DNA from: Chionis minor
Lineage: Eukaryota; Chordata; Aves; Charadriiformes; Chionididae
DNA: 64,000 nt
Assembly (NCBI GenBank): GCA_013398295.1
Contig: VZSF01000873.1
Span: forward strand, 1-64,000
Reading direction: 5' to 3'
The notes below the pieces were generated by a model that was not told the origin of the DNA, made no database searches, and worked only from the letters and a program-made list of their open reading frames with translations. Below are positions 25,513 to 36,400 of this stretch, piece by piece. The number at the start of each line of letters is the position of its first letter. Within the stretch, counting starts at the first letter, position 1. Made by a program: the position numbers and the translations under genes.

Positions 25513-26849
25513 TTTATGAACTTACAGCAAATAAGTCATTACAAGTTCTGCAGAGAATTTATTACAGCGGGGGGGGGAAAAAAAAAGAAAAGAGAACAAC
25601 CTGAACACTTGACATTCAAAGAGGCATCAGTGTAGGCTTAAGCCACGCTAGAAGCTTTTTTGGCTTCTGCAGGGGCAGAACTCACCTTGGTATTATCAAA
25701 ATTGGTAATGTGGGGTTTGGTTAGGCCCTACTCCCAGAATAAATTTGTAAGGAAAGTAAAATATTTGTCTTTAAGCTACCACTACTGTACCTTCCTTTCT
25801 TCCAGAGAAAGTGAGTCTACATATCTTCTGAGGGTGTAGGGACAGCAATGGTGGGCTAAGAGGCACATGCTTCTACTACAGCTTTGTTAGTAAATTTGAA
25901 TTCCCTCCTGAAGTGCTACTCTCCTCCCTGTCCTGATCTCTTCTTCTGAAATGAAGCCTACTCTCACATTTTTATGGTCGTTTAATAATGTGGAAAAATG
26001 GCTCTATGATGGAAAGAGGAAAGGTTGAATTCCATTTCTACTCTTGCCCTAAGCAGGAAATGAGCAGATACCTCCCAAACTGAAAGCCTGGTTATCTAGC
26101 CTGCTGCAATGCCATGCCAATAAAGAAGCCTTTTTTCTATTTAAAGAAGTAATATAATAAAATGTTGGTTCGTTTCGTTATAATAGCTAGGATGGATTCG
26201 CTAGTTTCACAGCATAAATTTAGATTAATTTTTTAGATTTGACAACGTTATAAAAATTATATTGATTCTGAAATTATAATTTTAGATTGGTTCTGTCATT
26301 TTAGCCTATTAGCAGTCTTTAAATGAAGTGATCCAATGTTACAATCAATCTTATCTTCCATTATGCACTTCCTGGTGCTAAAAAGTGAGATCGATTCTAA
26401 TTAACTACACTGGTTCAGTCATTTGGGTGGCTTGTTCAGGAAAAAAAAAGTTACTGCCCTAATATCACTAAACAATTTATTATACATTTATATGCTGAAT
26501 TTATATGCAAAATGAATGTCACTCCTATGGTAAAAACAATACAGTTGCAGCTCTCTAAAATATTAGGATGGCAACATTAGTGCTATTGCTTTAGCCAGTG
26601 CAGCACATGAAATATTTTCAGGGTCCACCTGAGCTTTAAGAAGCAAAGCAGGGTCAGCAAAAAATACTTCCTCTGCAGCACAGGCTATAAATCTCCATGT
26701 ACATTGAAAGCAGCTTGGAAAATGGCATTTCCAACATGCAGCTCTGGGCTAAGAGAACGGGTTTAAATGCTGCTTAAGAAGCCATGATGGTGAAAATAAT
26801 GCTATGAAGCAAGTTGATGTGATTTAAATATGAATGAGCTCAAAATTAC
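25513..26849. other. AT-rich non-coding stretch with low-complexity tracts
   Basis: Starts with a G9 run (25569-25577) followed by an A-rich tract. From about 26150 to 26430 the sequence is strongly AT-rich with several TTTAGATT and GATTCT-type motifs recurring at loose spacing, possibly a decayed repeat. No coding signal was recognised. Confidence 0.55.
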
Positions 26850-27071
26850 TTATTTCTTCCTGTACTTCCTAGCTTCAGCTTGCAGCGATGTACTGAGACT
26901 CCAGGGGGGCTGCTGGCAGAGATCTTGATACCCACCTTGCTCTGTGTCAGTGTCAAACTCTGCAGACCACTGGCCTTCAAATGAATTATAGATGGTGGCG
27001 TAGCTGCAAGGCAGAGGGAGACCAATATTCTGTGATCCTGCCCAAAATGAATCTGGGAGTTTGATGAACAC
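26850..27071 (-). pseudogene. Exon-like segment, possible transglutaminase-type exon or relic
   Basis: On the minus strand a pyrimidine-rich tract ending in CTTTTCTCTCCAG gives a strong splice acceptor with the exon starting at 27071. The first reading frame contains LPLPCSYATIY and GQWSAEF, loosely like the second half of the transglutaminase N-terminal domain (the conserved W-S/G-A pattern). A second frame downstream contains KVGIKISASSPPG and CKLKLG, resembling the strand that precedes the catalytic core in that family. The two only join through a frame change near 26935, where there is also a good donor-like AG-GTGGGT (junction 26936/26935). It could be a 136-base exon (26936-27071) of an unrecognised gene, a frameshifted relic exon, or chance. 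No partner exons were found. Confidence in the transglutaminase link is low. Confidence 0.25.
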
Positions 27072-30000
27072 CTGGAGAGAAAAGCGGAAGCCAGAAAGGT
27101 CTGCACTCTGATTTTAAAACAAAGACAGAAAAGGCTGACCTCAGATAAAATTTGAGGGAAAATGTATGTTGTTTGCCATTTTATTCCTAACTATACTTAA
27201 AGCATTGTCTTAAGTCAAACAAATACCTCAAATACCAATCTGTTGCTTTTCTCATCTATAATGCTTGTGCCTGGAGTCTTTTCTAACTTACTCCTTGCTT
27301 TTCCCTGCTACAGCTTTAAAGAAATGGAGCATATATACCCTCACCACTAAATCAGCTCATCTATCTGTTACGCTCAATGCAGCTTAAAAACAATCTGCAG
27401 TTCAAGGGATGCTACACTTGCTTTTCCAATCACTGCCACTGCATCCTTTCGTGTGGAGTAACGTGTTGGTGAATGAGTCAACAATAAGAAATGTGAGCCT
27501 GGAATCCTGCTGCAGCGTATTTCTTGACCTCCCTCCCTTCATACGCCCTCACACATGCTTTGTTCCTATCCTCCTAATGGCATCGTCTTACTAAGAAGCC
27601 AAATTGCTGAAAAGAACTGTGAAAGGGAACAGTAGTTTTAAAATGCTTCACTTATTCTTGTTTCTTTGTTGCTTTTCTTTAAGATCTTGTCTGTGGGCAT
27701 TCAAGGGAAAAAGATCAGAAAATTATGGTGAGCCCCCGTGTCCGTCCCCTTTAAGCTGAAAAAGCATCTTGCCAAGGGGAAGAGAAGTCCTGCAGAGATA
27801 GGGAAAACCAGATGGCAGGTGAACCAGCAGTGTACTTCCCTGTAGGCTCCCAAGCATAATCATCATGAAGCTCAACAATCATTCTGAGGAAGGGGAAATC
27901 TCAGAACCCCATTGCTTGATGGACTCCTTTTATTTTTCCCTGAACATGTCTCGGTACTGAAGATGTTCTGGCTCAGAAGGTTGACTTTGGATTCTGTGCA
28001 AAGCCACTGCAGAAAACTACTCGGTGCTGCTGGAAACTTTTCTATGGGAATCTCCGTTTTGAACTGGTGGTCTGTTAGTTCAGCGACAGAACTGTTTCAC
28101 AAGTAAAAGTCTTGATTTCAGTGTTACTGCTATTGCATTTGCAATGTAGTGCATCATTAATTATTTGCCATCTTGGAAAAAGCCCTTGGGAGTCTGATCC
28201 TCCACTGCTTCACACCTCATGTAATCATTTACATCGGTGCAAAGCGAGTGCAAAACACTATCGCGTGGCCGCGAGCAGAGAGGTGTGACTCGGCCTGCGT
28301 TCCGCCGCCCTCCTCCACCAGACACAGCGGTGGAGGATGGGGCTGAAAAGCATCAGAGGGGGTCTGAGGGTACACATGCACACTGCTCTTGCATGCCCAA
28401 GACAAACAGCGTTGGTTCACCTTTTTGCCTTTGACTTAAGGGCACCTTCTTGCAGGCCAGTTGACAAGGAATCCACGTTATGCCTGCAAATCAGCGTTGG
28501 CGTTCAGTGCCGCGCAAGGTGGGAAGAGGACACTGCTGTGGTTGAACACCAGCCAGAGGAGACTCAGGTATGACCCCCTTTCTGCTCAGGTCACCTATGA
28601 TGACAAGCCAGAGCCACGCTTGCAGCAGCAGAGCCTGTGCTGCTACGTACCTGCCGAGATGGTGGTTGGACGCAGAGGCTGGGCCCACCTGGTGCCACTG
28701 GTGCCACTGGCAAAGCGAGAGGACAGCCAGACTCCTGCCTGTCTCACGGCAGTCCCTGAATTTCCCTGAATCTCACCAGCAGCTCCACAAAGACACTTTG
28801 TTTGGAACGGGAGGCTGCCACAGACAATAGCACATGGGAGATGTACCCTGCCCATGGCCCTTGGCGGGGTGGCCAGGGTTCCCTGCTGTGCAGCCCTGGG
28901 TCCCCCTCCATGTCCCAGTTTCCTCCCAGCGGAGCAAGGCACCCCTCACCAGCTGGATTTCTAGGCACAAGGATGGCATATTAAGGTGGGCATCGCTAGA
29001 AAGACTGTGGAGGGGGACAGGCCGGGTCCTGGGGCACCTGAAGGAGAAGACAGCTGGGGGTGATGTGGAAGGAGACCACACCGCGTGGCTGATGTCACCT
29101 GGAAAACAAAGGGCGTGGGAGCAGGAGGAGGTGAGAGATACTGCAGAAGAGGAGGATGACATTTGTGCAGAAAACTGCTTTTGTTTCTTTCCCGTTTCAC
29201 AGGCAGTGCATCTATTAAATGTGGCTTTTGCTGCCAAAGGACTTGTCATATTACATTAGGTTTAGCAACTTCTGCTGTGGCAAAGTGTGCAGCGTCTCCC
29301 TTCACATAAAGAAAATATTTTCACAAGTCTGTTCAACCTGCTAACTGTGATTACAGACAGTTGGCCCCTGACATGACATTTATTGCTCCAGCTTCCAAGT
29401 AAGAGCCTCACAGCACTGCCCAGCCAGCTACCTGAAGAGCACATATGTGTGTGGAGACCTTAGACAAGTTTCTGCTAATGACTTCATTTTGTACCCTTTT
29501 AGTAGGTCTTTAGCAGCTTGATAGAAAAGATGTTACAGTAAAGTAGTAAAAACAAGAACTTAGAGAGTATGTGCAAGCTAAGACTTAATGTTGCCAAACC
29601 TCTTCTTTTTATGCTCACCTTGAAATGTATAGTATAATATATTACAGCCATTCTCTGCCGCGAGTGCTCTTTGCATGTATATTTCTACACTGCTCAGCAA
29701 TATTAATCATAACTGCGAATTACTGGAGGGGGAAAGAGTTAAAAAAGCCATTGTCTGCCTCCACTTGAGAGCCAATCTCACATAGGGTGAAAAGACAAGA
29801 GGGTGAGAAATGACACCAAAACTAGGGACATGCAACAGGGCAGGCTGCGCTGACGATAGCCACAAAGAAGAGGTTGGATTGGGTCTCCACATCAAGGAGT
29901 CCAAGAGAAGATTGGCCAGAGGAAAGTTTGTCATGAAATGAAAACAAATAAACTTCCCAAAACACAAAGTGGAGTAAATGAGCAAAGCATATGCTTCCTT

Positions 30001-31469
30001 GTTCCCCACAGGGTATGCTGATCATGGTCATGGCATCTATTGGAAAAAACTGCAAAGAGACCAACTTCTCCATCGTTGCCTCCAGTAATTGTTCAGGCTA
30101 CTGCAAGACCTACTTATCTATTTTAGTGGCATTTGGGAAGAAAGGAACAGTAATGAAGGCTTTGTCAGGACAAGAGAATATCATCTGGCAATCATCTGGT
30201 TATTAACGATTGTTACGTGAGGGGGGTGTGTGAGTTGTTTTAAATTGGATTTGTTATTTTAAATATTTTGTACGAGTTGCAGTCATTTAAAAATGTGTTA
30301 AATGCCCTGGCTTTTAGCCTTAATTTTCCTTTCCTGCACAAGACATTTGTAGGCCCTGAATTCTTACATGACTTGGCCTATGCTGTCTCACTTTTTGGCA
30401 GGTCACTTTGCTCTATTCTTTTCCAAACAGAAATTAAGCTTTGGCCAAGGGAGAAGCAGAGCAGAATGCAGCCTGCTGCAACAGCTTGTAGTGAGTTGGA
30501 AAGAACTCTGTGTTATAGATGAAAGCTAAGCAAATACCCTTTTTTTTTTTTTTGTTAATTTCACTGTCTTATTTTTAAACTTGCATGTGCATCTGCCAAC
30601 AGCACTGCATCTTGTTATAATATTCCTATTAAGCAGGTGGATGTATTTTGAGCAGAGAGAATTTAGTTCCATTTCAGTTAAGGGTATGCTCTTTAGTGAT
30701 TAAGTTTCTTCTATTTCTTCTGTTGGATTGGGATTTAAACTGTGGCATTAGTTTAAACAGTCTCCCTCACGATTTTGTCTCCTATCATGTCAAAAAATAG
30801 GCCATAGAAGATTCAACGGCAGGCTTTCCTAATTTCTTTTGCCAGAGTTGTACCCCCCTTGACAATACCATAACTTGTGCCCAGAAAGGATACGTAAAAG
30901 CTGTGCAGCTCTATTCTGCCTTCCTTAATTGCTCTCTTATTTTTAAAAAATCATCTCTTTCATTCTCTGCTTGTATTGACATCAGCTCAAGCAGGGCTGG
31001 ATAAGCAACAAGAGATGGGTGTCAATACACAAGGATGGAGAGCTCACACTCCAAAATAAAACCGTTTTCCCTCCTTCTTCTCTCCTCATGGTTCAATCTA
31101 AAGAAAGCATCTCTGAGCATCCTCCCCTGAAGCCAGGATCCTTTCCTGGAGGTTTCTAATATGCTACAGGAAGATCCATTTCCCAAGACCCTCCATAAGT
31201 CCCAAGGGATTTTTAATGGTCCAGTCATGGTTAAAATGAAAAGCATATTCAGGGGGAATGACTAATCCCCTGCCTGTATGCAATGCGCCTTTTGGAAAGT
31301 TTGTGATCTGGTACACTAACTCTCTGATTTGTTTGGCTGTGTGAAAACCTTTTAAGCTGGCTGTGGATATTCACCCCTGAAGCCTCTTCTGGGGCTTGTA
31401 TTTTTTATTTTTCTCCCATTTTCTCAAATCTTTCCCTTGTTTCTAAAGAGTGCCATCGTCCGTTCCTGA
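27072..31469. other. Non-coding stretch, GC-richer middle, no gene recognised
   Basis: 28230-29260 is GC-richer and shows overlapping frames of up to 158 codons on both strands, none with a recognisable domain. A small CpG cluster lies at about 28259-28312. A poly-T tract is at 30540-30553. The rest is AT-rich with short chance frames. A phrase near 28195-28260 vaguely resembles an old amniote interspersed repeat but is too decayed to call. Confidence 0.6.
30540..30553. repeat. Poly-T tract
   Basis: Run of 14 T residues with no recognised retrocopy attached. Confidence 0.9.
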
Positions 31470-32110
31470 GCCCTCAAATCCAATTACCAAACAATGTACA
31501 AATATATGGCTGAACGTGGTCTATGGGAACAGCTGCAAAATTGCTAATATTAGGTCTAATTTAGCTACAATAAATTAGCAAGTGTGTGGAAGCAAAATGA
31601 TGACAGCATAATTATAACAAAAGTCGATGTGTTGAAGTATATGGATGACAATACATACTAATTTTAGCGAAAAAACGCACCAAATGAAATGCATGCAATG
31701 AACAGACGGGACTAATAGCTCAGACACATATACTTAATGTGACCAGTCAGTGTAAAAACAAAAAGATAGATGAAGCTGTTCAGAATCTAGTGCTAACAAG
31801 CAGTGTAGTCTGAAACCATTAACTGTCAGGGGTAATAACACTCAAAGTACTGAAGTGCAGTAAAACAGCAGCACTTTTCTCGGGATGATGTGCTGATGTA
31901 CAAGCACACACCTGTGAAGAGGGTACTAAATCTATCCTTGCGTTTATTACTATGGAGGGAGGAAAAACAACACTAATAATGTAAAGTATAAACGAAAATA
32001 GCAGACAGCAGAGAGTGACATTTGCATGGTCCCAGTCAGCTTGTTAGCTGAAGTGGGTTTTAATTAGCTATTTTCCAGCAAGCAAACGAGCAAATTAGTG
32101 GCAGCCATAA
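31470..32110. promoter_or_regulatory. Enhancer-like block with POU octamer and homeodomain motifs
   Basis: AT-rich, non-repetitive, and without coding potential. It has a perfect ATTTGCAT octamer at 32020-32027, a TTTTAATTAG homeodomain site ending near 32067 (TAATTA at 32061-32066), further AAATTAG cores near 31570 and 32090, and AATTACC/GCTAAT motifs around 31480-31560. This density suggests a developmental enhancer; cross-species conservation was not tested. Confidence 0.3.
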
Positions 32111-33240
32111 ACAAGCAAAGACAATCAGGCCCAAAGAAAAAAAAAAAAAGAAACGATCGGACCTTTTTCTGTGTGTTTTCCTTTTGGAAACACAATGCCT
32201 TCATGCTTCAGCTAAATATTTCTATTAACCAAAAGAATGTGGCAAAGCAAAGACCCTGGCAACAGTGAGAGTTCCCAAAGTGGCTTAAAACACAATGTTA
32301 ACAGTACAGCAGGGACAAAAAGCCCTGCTCCGAACAAGCCCGCGCCCTGCATCGAGGGCTAAACCTTGGGCATCCCACACAGAGCCTCACGGGCTCCGGC
32401 GTGTGTTGCCCTCCTGCTGAGGGCTGCCCGCTCATCCCCTGCTCATGGGATCACAGGGCTCCGCTGCCGTCCCTCACTCCCACTCTGGATGCTGGACAGC
32501 AGGTGCTTCAAAAAGTACAGTGCAGGGTGTAGGTGCACTGATTTCCACCTTCGCCTTCGCACCGCAACAGGCATCAGGCGAGCGGTGGCCACGTGGGGCC
32601 AAAAGGGTGCCTGAGGCCACCAGCTACTCTTGGCCGCTGAGGAAGAGGGCTATGGCTCAGCAAAGGCTGCAGGAGACAGAAACCACTGGGGTGAGAGCAA
32701 GGAGGGAAGAGTGGTGAGCAGCAGAGGACAACTCCTGGTGCTAAACTATCTTGCTAGGAGAAGACGCTTATCTGTGTAGGATGCAGCCCTTGGCAGGTAA
32801 CACGGATTCAGGCAGTAATGAACAAACCCACTTTTGGTGCTTCTTTTATTGCCATAGTACTACTGGCTTCATAATGAAACCTGCCCTGCTGTTACAGTGA
32901 CATGAACATGGGATGAGGAGCCTTCAGAGCCTGGTCAAGCAAGGCCCAAGGTTAAGCAATTTGCTGTAGTACTTCTGCTACTGAACTGAATGTATTAATA
33001 ATCTGCTGTAATCAAAAACATGGCAAGCTTATCCCTCAAGTCAGTCATGTTTACCCTCATGTTCCTTCTGATTTTAAGAAACGCTGATCTTGCAAAGATA
33101 AGAAAGCCAATAGAGAGGACACATTGCTTCAACTGTTAGGTTTTATACCTGAAGGATTTAGGTTCACGTTCAGCGTGAGATACAAGTGTGCAAAGTCAGG
33201 GAGCAGTAAACAACTACTAGAGGTAGTTGCTGGGCAGAAG
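32111..33240. other. Non-coding stretch, nothing recognised
   Basis: Includes an A-rich tract at about 32136-32150 and a GC-richer patch at 32330-32720 with chance frames. No gene or transposon signal was recognised. Confidence 0.6.
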
Positions 33241-33435
33241 GATTCAGTGGTTTGAGCACTAATCACTAATCTAGACCTTGGGAAACTTGGGTTCATGTTT
33301 CACTCTATCAGAGACTTCTCCCATGACCAGGGGTGACACAGCCAGTCTGTTTGGGAATAACAGTACTTCTGCCTCAGGGATTCAGTGCAAAACGTTCATT
33401 AAATACTGTGTAGGGCTTGGATATTATGGAGAAGG
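33241..33435 (+). mobile_element. MIR-like tRNA-derived SINE fossil
   Basis: The head has GATTCAGTGGTTTGAGCAC (A-box region of a tRNA-related SINE) and, about 35 bases later, CTTGGGTTCATGTTTC (B-box region). A body follows with GGGAATAACAGTACTTCTGCC and a tail with TTCATTAAATACTGTGTAGG, matching the order head, core and LINE-related tail of ancient amniote MIR-type SINEs. It is heavily diverged, so an old insertion. Based on pattern memory, not a search. Confidence 0.6.
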
Positions 33436-36400
33436 GGCTAATTAGTTGGAAGGAAGAGAAAACGCCTAACAAAAATGAATCTTATTTATGCATCGCTATG
33501 GGTACATGTGGCACTAGAGAAAGACAGTGCAGCAGGCTTTCAGTTGGTATAAATTATCAGAGAGCTGCAGGAGAGACTCTCTTGCATCCCTGTCCTTGTC
33601 TTGTGCCAAGGGTATTACAGTCTAATTAATACAGATAACATGAGTGCAGACGCCTACCTGTTGGGCGCAGTTGGAATACTAACACAGGGGAGCGCTGGGG
33701 GAAGGCTCTTGAAGAAGGCTTACTTTTTATTTAGTTCATTTGTTTAGTAATGTTTTGACGGTCAGAAAACCCTGGCACTGAGTAGAGCCCAAGAGGCAAT
33801 TAGTAATGGGGCAGAAAATGTAATGAGCCAAAAAATGAATTAACTTGAGCAGACTAGGCGCAGACACAAGGGGCCAATGCTTTTTGCTAGTTTATAACTC
33901 CTGCCCCTCCACTGAATCCAGAAAAGGAGGAGGAGGAGGTATGATTTAACATAGGAACAGCCCTGCAGGATGTTTCCTACCCCGCTAGGGTAGGTCTTCG
34001 CCACATGAAGCCGCGGCCGATGCATCAGCTCTTGCCTACAGCCGGCCTCTACCCGTCAAGTTCTCTGCCAATGCCACCGCCACTGAAGAGGGCAAAGCAC
34101 CAAGATAACCAGGACTCAGCAGTTCGCCACCGTGCCCAGGAAGGGGGGGAGCAGCCACGGGTACCCCCTCAGACACAAGCTCTCAACATTGCCCCTGCCA
34201 GGAGAGTAGGGCCAGTGAGACCTGGAATGGGGCTTGTGCAGTACAGCGAGCCATATGCAGGCAAGCCCTCTTTGGCTGATTTTTTGCACTCTTTGCCTCT
34301 TCTGAGTGTTGTTCTGTCCTCTATTTTTTTCCTTTGGTGATTTTTGGTTTTTGCTATTAGTAAACATACACGTTTTGAATTAGGATTCGGCCTTTTGTTC
34401 TGAGTCATAGGCTGATATTGTTTTCAACTTATACAAAACCATAAGCACTTTCACCACACTCAAACTGTTCACACATTTTTTTTCTACAACAAACTTGTTT
34501 CCCTGTCTCTGACAGCTGTATGCGAACACCAGAGGGGAAAAAAAAAAAATATGCAAGGGCTCTTGCAGGCACACACGTATGGTAACTATCTAGCATCCAC
34601 ATGAGGACGTAAGAGGTAACTATCACCCAAATTGTCACGTTAGCCATCATGTTAGCCATTAGAATCCGAGATAATGATTCCTAGTTTAGAGAGCTGCTTG
34701 ACTGAATCGCAGAAAAACACAACTGCCCCCAAGTGTGTGCTCGGATGATTTTCAACGCATGCTGCAGTTCTGCAGTAGGGCCCATAGGCTTTGTCCTGAG
34801 GGAGGTAATTCCAGTAAAAAACTAAAGTTGTTATGTGGAGTTCAGGAAAGGAAACTTTGAGAAGGAAAAAAACAAAAAAATGTTCATGTCATTTTAATTC
34901 TCTTCTTGCTTGGGTAGTTCAACGCTAAATGAAAGCACAGGAAAGCTACAAAGCACACATGCACTTCAACACTGCTCCTTTCTTCCTGGGTCATGCCCAA
35001 TGCTATTTCATCATGGCCAGGGGACTTTGGGGGAAGTGGGAGCAGGAGGCGAAGAAGAAAGATGATCTTTAAAAGAACAGAACTGTTGAAAATTCACAGC
35101 AAAGGAGTCAGTTCATAGCTTTATCAGCATATAGCAAGTGGAAAAGCTAGATATTCCTCTTCAAAGAGGAAAGTCCCTAAATGGACAAAGGTTAAGATAA
35201 AGGGGCAGAATTTCTGCCTGGCTCCATGCAGCTCACGGCTGCTTTGACATAGACTGGATCTTCAGTTTTTTTCAGGTGAAGTATCACTGAGTATAGGAAA
35301 GTCATGACCGGCTCCCTGAGCATCCCAATGGAAAAAAGCAAGGGGTCTAATCCAAACCCTTGACACTTTATATCAACAACTGTAAATCTTTGCCTCAGCT
35401 CCTGCCAGCCTCAGAAGTTAAATGGACAGCACTGCTCATTTCTTATGCCCCTATTGCTCCGTTGCTGTTAGTGAAGTTACAGGTTGTAATGGAGAATCTG
35501 GTAAGGATCCCTTTTCGCTGACTGATATTACTATCTTCCTTGCTGGAACTCTTTTAGCCTTGTAACAGCTCTTTTTAAAGGAAAGCCTGTTACACTTCCC
35601 AAAATCTTCTGCAGAAAATAAGTCGCAGTTGTAGCAGACAAATGAATTTGAAATCCAAGGCCCTCCCTAGCAATATCTCACTCCCCTCAGGACATGTCCT
35701 GACGATCCCTCTGTGTGATGACACTTCAGCAGCAGAAGGAGGAACAGCTTTCAGCAAGGATCCTGACAGATCAGAGACAAGAAGCGTTCTGCAGCCCAGG
35801 GAGGTCAGGCAAGCAGGAGCCAAACAGCTCAAGGTTCAGCCCCGCACAGGTCCAACCTGCCTGAAGTGGCTGGGTTACCCCCCACCTGGGCACTGAAGCA
35901 AATTATACAAGCAAAACCTGTTCTCTTTGGCTTCTCTGCCAGAATAAAGATTAAATGGGAATGGCACGCTAAAGAGTTACTGTTGGTCTCTGGGGTCTTG
36001 TCTAAAACACAGCAGTGAAACCCTCGAGTTTTCATTACCGCAATAGTTAGACTGCACCACACACGCATCAATGCCCACAGCAAAACTGTATTTCTTCTCT
36101 GTTTTTCTCTCCCTGTTTCTCTCACTTGCAATCGTCCTCATTTCTTTAAAGTTAGCTCTGCCGTCATTACTTGCATTGAGTGTATATTAGACACCAGGCT
36201 CTCAGGAATTAATGAGAGCACTTAGCAAAAGCAGAAGAAGATAACATAGGGATCAGGATGGCAGAACTGGATGCTAAATAGCAGCTTCTTTACGACCGGA
36301 TTTTGGAGAAACAAGTCTACCTTCAGTTCTCACTGATTCCAGGAAGAGCTTCAAGAAACAAGCTCTAGTGACATGACTTTTTTCTTCCGGATTGCTGTAA

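Noticed and set aside
26590..26720. Minus-strand open stretch resembling an exon
   Set aside because: The translation is plausible by eye, but no good splice acceptor or donor frames it and no family was recognised.
28195..28262. Old amniote repeat-like phrase
   Set aside because: Resemblance to a remembered repeat is too weak and too short to support a call.
28773..29259. 158-codon minus and 141-codon plus frames
   Set aside because: Mutually overlapping frames in a GC-rich patch, with low-complexity Ser/Pro-rich translation and no domain.
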